Shown here one piece after another: positions 7,746 to 14,637 of a stretch of 24,372 nucleotides of DNA; positions within the stretch are counted from its first letter, which is position 1, and every line of letters begins with the position of its first letter. A program made the position numbers and the translations under genes. Source of the DNA: JAEZFI01 sp044508215 (GTDB taxonomy: Bacteria; Actinomycetota; Acidimicrobiia; Acidimicrobiales; Microtrichaceae); assembly GCA_044508215.1 (NCBI GenBank), contig JBIQID010000031.1, positions 1 through 24,372 of the forward strand. Direction: 5' to 3'. Below the pieces are notes generated by a model that saw only the letters and a program-made list of their open reading frames with translations, did not search any database and was not told the DNA's origin.

Positions 7746-8141
7746 ATGGAGCCCGTCCGTCCCCAGCCCGTCTCCATCTGCGAGACCGTCGCCAACCTCG
7801 GCTTCCTCGCTGGCCGAACGCCGCAGACCACCGACGAGGACGCCGGGGATGCCTTCGCCGAGCTCGTCCCCTACCGGGACGGCGCGGTCTTCGTCGGCCA
7901 CTGGGCGGGCGCCTCGGAGTGGGAGCGACACCCCGTCGGCGACGAGATCGTTGTGGTCCTCGAGGGGCAGACCACGATCTTCTTCCTGACCGACGACGGC
8001 GAACAGTCGAGCGCGCTCGGCCCGGACGAGCTCGTGATCGTGCCCCAGGGCGTGTGGCACCGCTTCGAGACGCCGGAGCGCGTGAAGTTGCTCAGCGTCA
8101 CCCCGCAGCCGACGGACCACTCACCCGAACGGCCGGTCTGA
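7746..8141 (+). CDS. Single-domain cupin protein
   Basis: A 131-residue protein with one conserved beta-barrel cupin domain. Cupin motif 1 is seen as RHPVGDEIVVVLEGQ (His62, Asp66, Glu67) and motif 2 as ELVIVPQGVWHRFE (His105), which supply the usual metal ligands. Small cupins include isomerases, dioxygenases and ligand sensors, and no feature here points to one of them. The gene starts 36 nt after the tRNA-Thr but appears to have its own leaderless promoter. It converges on the small lipoprotein gene, with a shared hairpin between them. Confidence 0.82.
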   Translation: MEPVRPQPVSICETVANLGFLAGRTPQTTDEDAGDAFAELVPYRDGAVFVGHWAGASEWERHPVGDEIVVVLEGQTTIFFLTDDGEQSSALGPDELVIVPQGVWHRFETPERVKLLSVTPQPTDHSPERPV

Positions 8142-8148
8142 CGGCATC

Positions 8149-8170
8149 GTCCGGCGCCGGACTGCCGGAC
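8149..8170. terminator. Hairpin between convergent cupin and lipoprotein genes
   Basis: GTCCGGC (8149-8155) can pair with GCCGGAC at 8164-8170 around an 8-nt loop; the first 14 bases also form a perfect palindrome. The 35-nt space between the two stop codons holds nothing else. There is no T tract, which is common for terminators in GC-rich actinobacteria. Confidence 0.4.
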
Positions 8171-8176
8171 GTCGCC

Positions 8177-8377
8177 TCAGACGCAGGTCGGGCAGGGGAA
8201 GGTCTGGTTGTACCAGTTCCAGAACCAGAACCCGACGATGGTGCCGATGCCGTGGCGGAGCCACTCCTCGGTCCGAGCCTGCTCCTCGGGCGTCTGCGGC
8301 GTGACGCACCCGGTCGCCCCGACGGACAACACCCCGACGGACAGCACGATCGCCACGACAGTACGGAACTTCCTCAT
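8177..8377 (-). CDS. Small lipoprotein, 66 residues
   Basis: The ATG at 8377 is chosen over the upstream in-frame ATG because a GAGGAGGGG Shine-Dalgarno sequence sits just before it. The protein begins with a short lipoprotein signal peptide: MRKFR, a hydrophobic stretch TVVAIVLSVGVLSVG, then ATGC with Cys24 as the likely lipidated residue. The mature part is only about 43 residues, with an acidic helix (TPEEQARTEEWLRHGIG), a very aromatic segment (FWFWNWYNQTF) and a C-terminal CPTC motif, which could form a disulphide or bind metal. I do not recognise a family. It would be anchored to the outer face of the membrane. Confidence 0.7.
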   Translation of the reverse strand: MRKFRTVVAIVLSVGVLSVGATGCVTPQTPEEQARTEEWLRHGIGTIVGFWFWNWYNQTFPCPTCV

Positions 8378-8529
8378 CGGACCCCTCCTCGGTGTCACCC
8401 CCAGTGCCGGAACACTACCGAAGGACCCTCATTGACGTCGGCAGAAACGTCGACGTGACTGCGACCCCGTCGCAGCGGGCAGGTGCTCAGAGACGCACGT
8501 CGGCCCGGAGCGTCCGAGAGGAGCGACCG

Positions 8530-9060
8530 ATGCGATCGTTGGTCTGTGGCATCACCGCCGGAGCGGTCGGCACCACGGTGCTGAACACCGTGACCTACCT
8601 CGACATGGTCGTGCGTGGTCGGCCCGCCAGCAGCGTCCCCTCGGACACCGCCGGCCGCCTCGGCGACCTGGTCGGCGTGTCCTTCGGCCACGGCAACGGC
8701 AGCGAAGGCGCGAGCGACGACGACGGCACGAACGAAGCCGACGGCTCCTCCGGGGGCGACGACACCGCCGCCAACCGCAAGGAGGCAGTCGGCGCCCTCA
8801 TGGGGTACCTGACCGGCTACGGCGTCGGCGCGGTGTACGGACTGCTCCGGCCTCGCGTGCTCGCCCGGGTCCCGATGCCCGTCGCGGGCGTGGGCATCGC
8901 TGCGGCCGCGACCGTCTCGACGGTGGCCCCCTACAGCGCGCTGGGCGTCTCCGACCCGCGCACCTGGGGTGTGTCGGGCTGGCTCGCGGACATCATCCCG
9001 CACCTCTGCTACGGCTGGGCGACCGCCGCGACGTTCGACGCTCTGCACGGCCCCCGCTGA
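8530..9060 (+). CDS. Hypothetical small membrane protein
   Basis: A 176-residue protein starting at ATG 8530 after a GAGAGGAG Shine-Dalgarno sequence. There is an N-terminal hydrophobic segment (LVCGITAGAVGTTVLNTVTYL), a hydrophilic Gly/Ser/Asp-rich loop (about residues 52-88), then two or three weakly hydrophobic segments: AVGALMGYLTGYGVGAVYGLL, VAGVGIAAAATVSTVAPYSALG and a C-terminal helix. Gly-rich GYLTGYGVGAVYG suggests tight helix packing. No catalytic motif is visible and I do not recognise the family. It is divergent from the small lipoprotein gene with 152 nt between their starts. Confidence 0.7.
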   Translation: MRSLVCGITAGAVGTTVLNTVTYLDMVVRGRPASSVPSDTAGRLGDLVGVSFGHGNGSEGASDDDGTNEADGSSGGDDTAANRKEAVGALMGYLTGYGVGAVYGLLRPRVLARVPMPVAGVGIAAAATVSTVAPYSALGVSDPRTWGVSGWLADIIPHLCYGWATAATFDALHGPR

Positions 9061-9080
9061 CGCCGGCGCCCCGAGCGGCC

Positions 9081-9098
9081 CCGGCCGGCCCCGGCCGG
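9081..9098. terminator. GC hairpin between convergent genes
   Basis: Two copies of the self-complementary CCGGCCGG separated by CC can form an 8-bp hairpin with a minimal loop. It sits between the convergent stops at 9060 and 9129. There is no T tract, so it is only a candidate terminator. Confidence 0.35.
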
Positions 9099-9128
9099 CG
9101 CTACCGCTGCAGCCGCAACGGGCACCGC

Positions 9129-9881
9129 TCAGGTCGCCGCGGCTCGGGTCGCCTCGGCCAGTCGGCAGAACTCGTCCAGCTCGTCTGCCTCCAGCACGGC
9201 AAGGTCGCGGCCGAACGCCTCGTTCGTCAGCGCCTCGGCCCGCTTCCACTGCTCCTTCGTGGCCTCGTCGGGCTTCTCCTCCCGCTCCGGCCAGCCGAAG
9301 ATCGCCGCCATGAACGGGGTCCTCACCATGAACGCGTCCACCGGTGCGAGGCCCACCTCGAGCACTGCAGCACCGTGACGGGCCGCACGCAGCTCGCGGA
9401 GGGCGTTCATGCGGTGCAGCACCAGCTCGCGCTCACCCGACGGCTCGGGCAACGCCCGCCAGCCCTCGAAGACCGGTGCGCCCGACCCATCGGCAGCGGC
9501 GATGACCTTGCCCGCCAGCTCGGCGAGGCGGCCGTAGTCCACGGCGCCCTCGGGAAGGTGCTCCCGGGCCCACGCGTGTCCCGCCTCGGCGAACCGCTGC
9601 GCCGACTCGGCCCGGCTCTCCACGGCCGCGCCGCCCTCCCACCCGGAGGAGACCGTCTCGGGAGGGAAGAACACGAACGCAGCGCCGACCTCGTCGGCCG
9701 TCACATCGCCGAGCACCCCGCCACGACCGCAGATGTAGAACGACATGCCCTGGTAGCCCACGCCCGCCGCGGCCACGTAGGTGTCCATGTCCAACATGAA
9801 GTTGGCGGAGAGGTCCCCGACCGCCCGCTGCGACGCCTCGGCGGCCTGGGTCGGATCGACGATCTTTTCGTTGGTCTCCAT
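9129..9881 (-). CDS. SCO6745 family protein
   Basis: A 250-residue actinobacterial protein. The GRGGVLGDVTADEVGAAFVFF block (about residues 53-73), the aromatic MSFYICGRGG and the later GSGAPVFEGWRALPEP and LREL.AARHG...L.APVDAF segments resemble the SCO6745 family described from Streptomyces, said to contain an evolved helix-turn-helix-like fold. The biochemical role of this family is not established and I infer none. The frame stays open well upstream, but the ATG at 9881 is preferred because similarity begins after it and a TACGGT -10 lies 6 nt upstream. It is divergent from the Ku gene, with 132 nt between the starts. Confidence 0.75.
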   Translation of the reverse strand: METNEKIVDPTQAAEASQRAVGDLSANFMLDMDTYVAAAGVGYQGMSFYICGRGGVLGDVTADEVGAAFVFFPPETVSSGWEGGAAVESRAESAQRFAEAGHAWAREHLPEGAVDYGRLAELAGKVIAAADGSGAPVFEGWRALPEPSGERELVLHRMNALRELRAARHGAAVLEVGLAPVDAFMVRTPFMAAIFGWPEREEKPDEATKEQWKRAEALTNEAFGRDLAVLEADELDEFCRLAEATRAAAT

Positions 9882-9887
9882 GGGCAG

Positions 9888-9893
9888 ACCGTA
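9888..9893 (-). promoter_or_regulatory. Leaderless-type -10 (TACGGT) for the SCO6745-family gene
   Basis: On the minus strand TACGGT ends 6 nt before the ATG at 9881, with no Shine-Dalgarno sequence in between. Confidence 0.5.
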
Positions 9894-10013
9894 GGCGCAC
9901 GGCGTCCCCCACGACGGCGTCCAGCTCCGATCGGACCATGCCGGCGGATCGACGCCCGAGCACCCGAGGCGCGCCGTGCGATCGGGGCGCCGTCGCGCGG
10001 GTAGCTCGCAGGC

Positions 10014-11009
10014 ATGGCTCGATCGGTGTGGACTGGCGCGATCACGTTCGGATTGGTGTCGGTGGGCGTGAAGGCGGTGTCGGCCGCTCGCGACCACGAC
10101 GTGCACTTCCACCAGATCGACAAGAACACCGGCTCCCGCATCGGCAACCAGAAGGTCTCGAAGGACACCGGTGACCCGGTCGAGAAGGACGACATCGAGC
10201 TGGGCTACGAGGTCTCGAAGGGCAAGTACGTCACCTTCGACCCAGACGAGATCGACGAGCTCCGGCCCCAGTCGACGCGCACCGTCGCCGTCAGCGACTT
10301 CGTCGACCTCCACGAGATCGACCCGGTGTTCTACGAGCGCACCTACTGGCTCGTCCCCTCCGACGAAGCGACCGAGCACGCCTACCGCCTCCTCGCCGAT
10401 GCGATGGAGGAGACGCAACGGGTCGGCATCGGCAGCGTCGTGATGCGCAACAAGCAGTACCTGGCGGCGATCCGCCCGGTCGACGGCGTCCTCGCCATGT
10501 CGACGATGCGCTTCGCCGACGAGGTGGTGGACGTCGCCGACGTGGAGGGCATGCCGTCGAAGCGGAAGAAGTCGTCGGCCAAGGAGCGCGAGCTGGCGAC
10601 GCAGATCATCGAAGCACTCTCGGCGGACTGGCAGCCCGAGCAGTACAGCGACACGTTCACCGAGGAGCTCCGCTCGATGATCGACGCGAAGGCCCAGGGC
10701 GAGGAGCTGGTCGTCGAGGAGGAGGCCGACGAGGAGCCGGCGAAGGTCATCGACCTCATGGCGGCGCTCGAACGGAGCGTGGAGGAGGCGCGAGGACGGG
10801 GGTCGAAGCGGTCCTCCGGGTCGTCGTCGAAGCGCCCGTCGTCGAAGGCGTCGTCGAAGCGCTCGTCCTCGTCGAAGGCGCCGTCGAAGAAGAGCGGGTC
10901 CAGCTCCAGGAAGGGACCCGCCAAGAAGGCGCCGACGAAGGCGAGCTCCTCCAAGTCCGGGGGCCGGAAGCGTTCGCCCAGCAAGGCGCCAGCGAAGAAG
11001 AGCGCGTGA
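10014..11009 (+). CDS. ku: Ku domain DNA end-binding protein (NHEJ)
   Basis: A 331-residue bacterial Ku. It opens with MARSVWTGAITFGLVSVGVK and contains VHFHQIDKNTGSRI, ELGYEVSKGKYVTFDPDEID and the FYERTYWLVPSD block typical of the homodimeric ring that threads onto broken DNA ends. It recruits the ligase LigD in non-homologous end joining; no ligD is in this window. The Ku core ends near residue 260 (VIDLMAALERSVEEARGRG). It is followed by a long tail of about 70 residues made almost only of Ser, Lys, Arg, Ala and Pro. Such basic tails in actinobacterial Ku bind DNA. The ATG lacks a Shine-Dalgarno sequence; a partial -10 (TAGCTC) ends 6 nt before it. Confidence 0.95.
   Translation: MARSVWTGAITFGLVSVGVKAVSAARDHDVHFHQIDKNTGSRIGNQKVSKDTGDPVEKDDIELGYEVSKGKYVTFDPDEIDELRPQSTRTVAVSDFVDLHEIDPVFYERTYWLVPSDEATEHAYRLLADAMEETQRVGIGSVVMRNKQYLAAIRPVDGVLAMSTMRFADEVVDVADVEGMPSKRKKSSAKERELATQIIEALSADWQPEQYSDTFTEELRSMIDAKAQGEELVVEEEADEEPAKVIDLMAALERSVEEARGRGSKRSSGSSSKRPSSKASSKRSSSSKAPSKKSGSSSRKGPAKKAPTKASSSKSGGRKRSPSKAPAKKSA
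10797..11006 (+). repeat. Low-complexity Ser/Lys repeats in the Ku tail
   Basis: Short near-tandem repeats built from TCG TCG AAG-type codons encode SSK/KSS-like units through the Ku C-terminus. The periodicity could allow tail length to vary by slippage, but only this one allele is seen. Confidence 0.6.
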
Positions 11010-11198
11010 CCGCCTGACCCTGCGCGCAGCGGCAAGGCTGGAGGCATCGAAGCGGGCACCGACGGAACCGACACCTCAGCAGCGGAGGTCGACGGGGTCG
11101 ACGAGCTGTACGCACTGGACCCCTCCGAGTTCGTCGCTGCGCGGGACGCCCTGGCACGCCAGCTCAAGGCCGACGGGCGCCGCGACGACGCCGCAGAG

Positions 11199-11912
11199 GT
11201 GGCAGCGCTGCGCCGTCCACCCAAGTCCGCATGGGCGTTGAACCGCCTCGCCCGGGAACAGCCGGACCGGGTCGAGAACGTGCTGGGTTCGGCATCGTCG
11301 CTCGCCGAGGCGCTGGAGTCCGGCGACGACCTCCGGGGTGCCCAGCAGGCCTACCGCGACGCCATCCACGCGGCGGTCGAGCAGGCGGCAGCGGATGCTG
11401 GGATCGACTCGGAGCAGCTGCGTTCACGGATGCGGGACACGCTGTTCGCAGCGGGCGCTTCGGCCGAGGTGGCCGCGACGTTGCGGACCGGCACGCTCGC
11501 CGACGACGAGCCCGCGCGCGGCTTCGGCGTGGGGCCCGCGAAGCACGACGAGGCGTCGAGGAGAGCCAGGTCGGGCGGACGTGCGAGGTCGACCAAGGCC
11601 CCCGGGAAGGGCAGGTCCAAAGGGAAGCAGGCGCAGGCCGACGAGGCGCCTCCGGTCGATGAGCTGGCCGAGCGACGGGCAGCGCGCCGGCGTGAGGCGG
11701 AGGACCGAGTCCGTGAGCTCGAAGCCGACCTGGAGCAGCAGGCGGCGCAGGCCGAGGAGCTCCGGGACGCGGCCGCAGTCGCCGAGGAGGAGGCGGAGGC
11801 GGCTCGCCGTCGTGCAGAGGCCGCTACCACAGAGGCCGAGGAAGCCCGGACCCGCCAGGCCCGGCTCGCGGAGGACCTCCAGGCGGCCCGCGATCAGCTC
11901 GACGAGCTCTAG
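11199..11912 (+). CDS. Hypothetical coiled-coil protein downstream of Ku; true start probably upstream
   Basis: From the first canonical start (GTG 11199) this encodes 237 residues. The frame, however, is open back to the Ku stop codon at 11007. Codons 11085-11198 read DELYALDPSEFVAARDALARQLKADGRRDDAAEV, which looks like the natural N-terminus leading into AALRRPPKSAWALNRLAREQP. No ATG, GTG or TTG lies in that stretch. The protein has a helical N-terminal domain, a basic Lys/Arg/Gly linker (about residues 115-145 of the GTG form) and a long Glu/Ala/Arg-rich coiled coil to the end. Similar uncharacterised proteins occur in actinobacteria. Its tail composition and place next to Ku suggest a DNA-associated role, but that is a guess. 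Its stop overlaps the convergent lipoprotein stop. Confidence 0.7.
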   Translation: MAALRRPPKSAWALNRLAREQPDRVENVLGSASSLAEALESGDDLRGAQQAYRDAIHAAVEQAAADAGIDSEQLRSRMRDTLFAAGASAEVAATLRTGTLADDEPARGFGVGPAKHDEASRRARSGGRARSTKAPGKGRSKGKQAQADEAPPVDELAERRAARRREAEDRVRELEADLEQQAAQAEELRDAAAVAEEEAEAARRRAEAATTEAEEARTRQARLAEDLQAARDQLDEL

Positions 11913-12478
11913 GCCGGCGGGCGATCGGCGAGGGTGCTGAGCACGGCGCTCACGATCTCGTGGGTCAGGGGCGCCTGCGCCGGGCCCTCCGCCTCTGGGT
12001 AGGTGTCGGACCCCCGGGCGCTGTTCTCCACCCGCACCATCCAGGCGCCGTCGCCCGCTGCCACCACGCCCATCGCCTCGTAGAGCCCTGACCGGTCCAA
12101 GCCCAAGGTGATCCGGTTCGGCGCGGGCACAGCGTCCGAGGGCTCGCCGTGCAGCTCACCGTCGAAGTCGGGCTGCGGTGCCGATGAGATCGCCAGGTAC
12201 CAGGTCGCCCCTTCGAAAGCGCACTCCGCGACGTCGTTCGAGACATCGGCAGGTCCCACCTCCTCACCCAACAGCGCCGACGCCTCTCCCACGTCCACCG
12301 GGCAGTCGGCGCTGGGCTCCACCGCGACGGTCGAGGACGGCGCGGCGGTCGTCGAGCGATCCGAGCCAGCTTCGGGGGTGGCCTCCTCGCCGCACCCCAC
12401 GAGGACCACCGCCAACCCCACACCGAGCAGCGCGACCACCGAGCGGAGGCGCGCCGCGGGGCGGTGCCGCGGCGTCAT
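11909..12478 (-). CDS. Lipoprotein, DUF3558-like
   Basis: A 189-residue secreted lipoprotein. After a basic start (MTPRHRPAARLRS) there is a hydrophobic segment ending in VVLVGC, with Cys29 the lipidation site. A Ser/Thr/Ala-rich linker follows, then a folded domain with CPVDVGEASALLGEEVG and a second Cys in VAECAFEG, a pairing like that of DUF3558 lipoproteins. This resemblance is loose and the function is unknown. The ATG at 12478 is chosen because GAGGG lies 8 nt upstream; ATG 12484 is possible. It ends on a CTAG shared with the convergent coiled-coil gene, so the two coding regions overlap by 4 nt or less. It is downstream of the metallo-beta-lactamase gene on the same strand (17-nt gap) and is probably co-transcribed. 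Confidence 0.75.
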   Translation of the reverse strand: MTPRHRPAARLRSVVALLGVGLAVVLVGCGEEATPEAGSDRSTTAAPSSTVAVEPSADCPVDVGEASALLGEEVGPADVSNDVAECAFEGATWYLAISSAPQPDFDGELHGEPSDAVPAPNRITLGLDRSGLYEAMGVVAAGDGAWMVRVENSARGSDTYPEAEGPAQAPLTHEIVSAVLSTLADRPPA

Positions 12479-12495
12479 CGCCATCGCCCTCGATG

Positions 12496-13401
12496 TCACG
12501 ACGTGGCCGCCAGGTGGGCCCGCCAGCGGTGCCGACCGACCCGCCGCATCGAGGAGCCGAGCTCTGCCATCTGCCGTTCGTACAGGTCGTGTCCCACGTG
12601 GTGCCACATCCCGTGGCCGGGGAGGACCCAGTCGACCGGGGACAGCTCCGCCAGGCGATCCATCGAGTCGGCCAGGTGGTCCCAGCTGAACCACGTCGCC
12701 CCGGCGAACACGTCGAGGCGCTGCCGTTCCCGGTTCCAGTGCAGGCTGTCGCCCGTGAAGAGCCAGCCCGGCTCGACGTGGAAGGCGACGCTGCCGCGTG
12801 TGTGACCCGGGATGGGGACGACGGTGGTGCCGGGCTCGACCTCGACGGTGTCCAGTCCCTCGATCACGTCGGTGGCGTACGGCGCGGCCGAGGCGTCATC
12901 CGCGTGGATCCACACCCGGGCCCCGTAGCGCTCGGCCCAGCGGTCGGCGTCCGCCACGTCGTCACGATGGGTCAGGAGCACGTGCGCGACCCCGCCCAGC
13001 TGATCCACGCCGGTGGTCAGCAAGCGGGTGTAGCGGGGAGAGTCGACCATCACGTTCCCTGCCGGCGTGCGTGCGAGGTACGCGTGGGCGCCGAACGAGT
13101 CGGCCGAGTTGTGGCCGAGCGCCCAGACGCCCGGCGTCAGCTCGTAGGGGAACGGTGGGCGGGCCGGGCGCCGTTGGATCCGGCTGCCGATCGACTGGGT
13201 TGGACACGCCTCAGCGGCCCGCCACATCTGCTCCTGCTCCTCGGGTGAGCGGGGCTGGCGCAGCATGTAGGAGAGGCCTTCGTCGTCCTCACCGATCAGG
13301 TCGGGCGCCCAGTGGCGGGCGACGTCGCAGGCGATGCAGCGCGTGTCGACGAACCACTCGCCTTCGACGTCCATCGGGTGGGCCTGGTCCAGGCGGGCCA
13401 T
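12496..13401 (-). CDS. Ferredoxin-like/metallo-beta-lactamase fold hydrolase fusion
   Basis: A 301-residue two-domain protein. Residues 1-75 look like a single-cluster ferredoxin: Cys22-X2-Cys25 (RCIACDVARHWAP) and a distant Cys66-Pro in AEACPTQSIG. The rest is a metallo-beta-lactamase fold with THRDDVADADRW (143-155) in place of HxHxDH, GHTRGS (His200), FTGDSL (Asp218) and LPGHGMWHH (His263). The THRDDVADA variant defines a known subgroup that often has this ferredoxin-like N-terminus; its substrate is not established. Only three cysteines are seen in the cluster region, so a 3Fe-4S cluster or a degenerate one is possible. The ATG at 13401 has a TAGCGT -10 6 nt upstream. It is divergent from the phosphoesterase gene with 53 nt between starts. 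Confidence 0.85.
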   Translation of the reverse strand: MARLDQAHPMDVEGEWFVDTRCIACDVARHWAPDLIGEDDEGLSYMLRQPRSPEEQEQMWRAAEACPTQSIGSRIQRRPARPPFPYELTPGVWALGHNSADSFGAHAYLARTPAGNVMVDSPRYTRLLTTGVDQLGGVAHVLLTHRDDVADADRWAERYGARVWIHADDASAAPYATDVIEGLDTVEVEPGTTVVPIPGHTRGSVAFHVEPGWLFTGDSLHWNRERQRLDVFAGATWFSWDHLADSMDRLAELSPVDWVLPGHGMWHHVGHDLYERQMAELGSSMRRVGRHRWRAHLAATS

Positions 13402-13407
13402 GGCCCC

Positions 13408-13413
13408 ACGCTA
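13408..13413 (-). promoter_or_regulatory. Leaderless-type -10 (TAGCGT) for the metallo-beta-lactamase gene
   Basis: On the minus strand TAGCGT ends 6 nt before the ATG at 13401. The same hexamer precedes radA and the lppM-like gene. Confidence 0.55.
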
Positions 13414-13440
13414 CGGCGACGCTCCTCGACCGCGTCCGCC

Positions 13441-13446
13441 TATCGT
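13441..13446 (+). promoter_or_regulatory. Leaderless-type -10 (TATCGT) for the phosphoesterase gene
   Basis: TATCGT ends 8 nt before the ATG at 13455. It faces away from the minus-strand -10 at 13408-13413, making a 53-bp divergent promoter. Confidence 0.5.
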
Positions 13447-13454
13447 CGACGCGC

Positions 13455-13967
13455 ATGACGGCCCGGCCCGACGGCAGCCTCGGCGTGCTGGTGCTCGCCG
13501 ACACCCACGTCCGCACCGGCTCGACCAGGGACCTGCCGGCCGAGGTGTGGGAGGCGGCCGAGCGAGCCGACGTCATCCTCCACGCCGGCGACATCCTCAC
13601 CGCCGACCTGCTCGAACGTCTGGCGGAGCACGCCCCGGTCCACGCCGTGCTGGGCAACAACGATGTGACCCTTCGCGACGAGCTCCCCGAGACGTGCGAG
13701 CTGGACCTCGCCGGCCTCAGGGTCGCGATGATCCACGACTCGGGCGCCCGCGCCGGTCGTCCCGGCAGGATGCGACGCCGCTTCCCCGACGCCGACCTCG
13801 TCGTCTACGGCCACTCGCACCTTCCGGACGACTCGGAGGAAGGCGGGCAACGGCTCTTCAACCCTGGCAGCTGCACCGAACGGCGCCGTGCCCCGCACCG
13901 GACCTACGGGTGGATCGAGGTCTCGGACGGTCGCCTCACCGACCACCGGATCGTCGAGCTCCGTTAG
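13455..13967 (+). CDS. YfcE/MJ0936-type metallophosphoesterase
   Basis: A 170-residue calcineurin-like phosphoesterase with all metal motifs of the small YfcE group: LADTH (Asp16, His18), LHAGD (Asp46), LGNND (Asn69), an IHD with His94, and YGHSH (His120, His122), followed by FNPGSC. These enzymes bind two divalent metals and hydrolyse phosphodiesters such as model substrates or cyclic nucleotides; the natural substrate is generally unknown. The short length fits a single catalytic domain with no partner domain. The gene stands alone between its divergent neighbour and a 332-nt gene-free stretch. Confidence 0.9.
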   Translation: MTARPDGSLGVLVLADTHVRTGSTRDLPAEVWEAAERADVILHAGDILTADLLERLAEHAPVHAVLGNNDVTLRDELPETCELDLAGLRVAMIHDSGARAGRPGRMRRRFPDADLVVYGHSHLPDDSEEGGQRLFNPGSCTERRRAPHRTYGWIEVSDGRLTDHRIVELR

Positions 13968-14077
13968 CTCGACCAACGGGATCTCGCCCCAGCTGAGAAA
14001 GACCTACCGGGCTGAGCCGCTCACCCCACTGACCGTCCTGGCGAAGGGCGTCGCAGCCCCCCTCGGGGAAAAAGAAA

Positions 14078-14135
14078 GGCCCCGCTCGAGCGCCGTCCAG
14101 AGGGGAGAGAGAGAAGACGGCGGTCGAGCGGGGCC
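14078..14135 (-). terminator. Intrinsic terminator read on the minus strand
   Basis: Arms 14078-14097 and 14116-14135 are 20 bp each with one mismatch, separated by an 18-nt purine-rich (plus strand) loop. On the minus strand the stem is followed at once by TTTCTTTTTCCCC (plus 14065-14077 is A-rich), a classic T tract. No minus-strand gene is annotated upstream of it for more than 800 bases. Confidence 0.7.
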
Positions 14136-14283
14136 CAGTGGTGATGTTGTCCATGGCGATGGGACGCCACTTGCTTACCCATGGCCCTCGGACCCATACA
14201 CATCGCCCAGAAGAATTCTCTCAGGAAACAATCGCGCCCCGGATGGGCGGTCCACGATGGCGTCCGCTCCGCAGCCCCACCGT

Positions 14284-14289
14284 TACCAT
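14284..14289 (+). promoter_or_regulatory. Candidate -10 (TACCAT) for the two-pass membrane protein gene
   Basis: TACCAT ends 10 nt before the ATG at 14300, slightly farther than in the other leaderless candidates. There is no Shine-Dalgarno sequence. Confidence 0.35.
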
Positions 14290-14299
14290 CGCTCGCGCC

Positions 14300-14629
14300 A
14301 TGCGACGTGAAGCCAGGACCGCCCTGATGGTGCTGACCGTCGTGGCCCTCGTGATCGCTGCGCTGCTGTTGGTGCGTGACGTCCACAGCGCCGGGACCAA
14401 CTGTGGTTCCGCCCTCTTCGCCCGCGACACCTCGGCCCTCAGCATCGAGAGCGGCGACCCCGCTCACGACGACTTCATCGAGCAGGTGACCTCGCACCGT
14501 TGCGACCGCCTGATCTTCCGGCAGCGGTACCTCGCCGTCCTGGCACTGGTCATCGCCGGCGTGTCGGGCCTCGTGGCGAAGCGCCTCCGCCCGGTCCCCG
14601 ACCGGTTCCCGGGCGATCCCATCATCTGA
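14300..14629 (+). CDS. Small two-pass membrane protein
   Basis: A 109-residue protein with two clear hydrophobic helices, ALMVLTVVALVIAALLLV (about residues 8-25) and YLAVLALVIAGVSGLVA (about 77-93). Between them is a loop with two cysteines (TNCGSALF and SHRCDRL) that could form an extracytoplasmic disulphide. The C-terminal tail is short, basic and Pro-rich. The family is not recognised. The frame is open upstream to 14138, but the ATG at 14300 fits the -10 at 14284 and the start of a sensible signal-anchor. It converges on the lipoprotein gene ending at 14951, with the repeat array between them. Confidence 0.65.
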   Translation: MRREARTALMVLTVVALVIAALLLVRDVHSAGTNCGSALFARDTSALSIESGDPAHDDFIEQVTSHRCDRLIFRQRYLAVLALVIAGVSGLVAKRLRPVPDRFPGDPII

Positions 14630-14637
14630 CCGCCCAC

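Larger units (their letters stand above)
13968..14299. other. 332-nt gene-free stretch with a minus-strand terminator and possible structured RNA
   Basis: No plus-strand gene is supported here. The left half carries a 20-bp inverted repeat that reads as a minus-strand intrinsic terminator. The right half (14136-14240), read on the minus strand, holds possible stems (GGCGATG pairing with CATCGCC, and ATGG pairing with CCAT) and a short open frame beginning MGKQVASHRHGQHHHW. The part near 14190-14240 is noticeably less GC-rich than its surroundings. A small minus-strand RNA is possible but not proven. Confidence 0.4.

Noticed and set aside
6381..8141. 586-codon frame running through the tRNA into the cupin gene
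   Set aside because: It crosses the M48 gene in another frame and the tRNA-Thr. Only its last 131 codons are a real protein.
14021..14194. Minus-strand gene for the His-rich frame through the terminator
   Set aside because: The frame runs through the whole terminator stem and T tract and has poor initiation signals. I keep it only as part of a possible leader or RNA, not as a gene.
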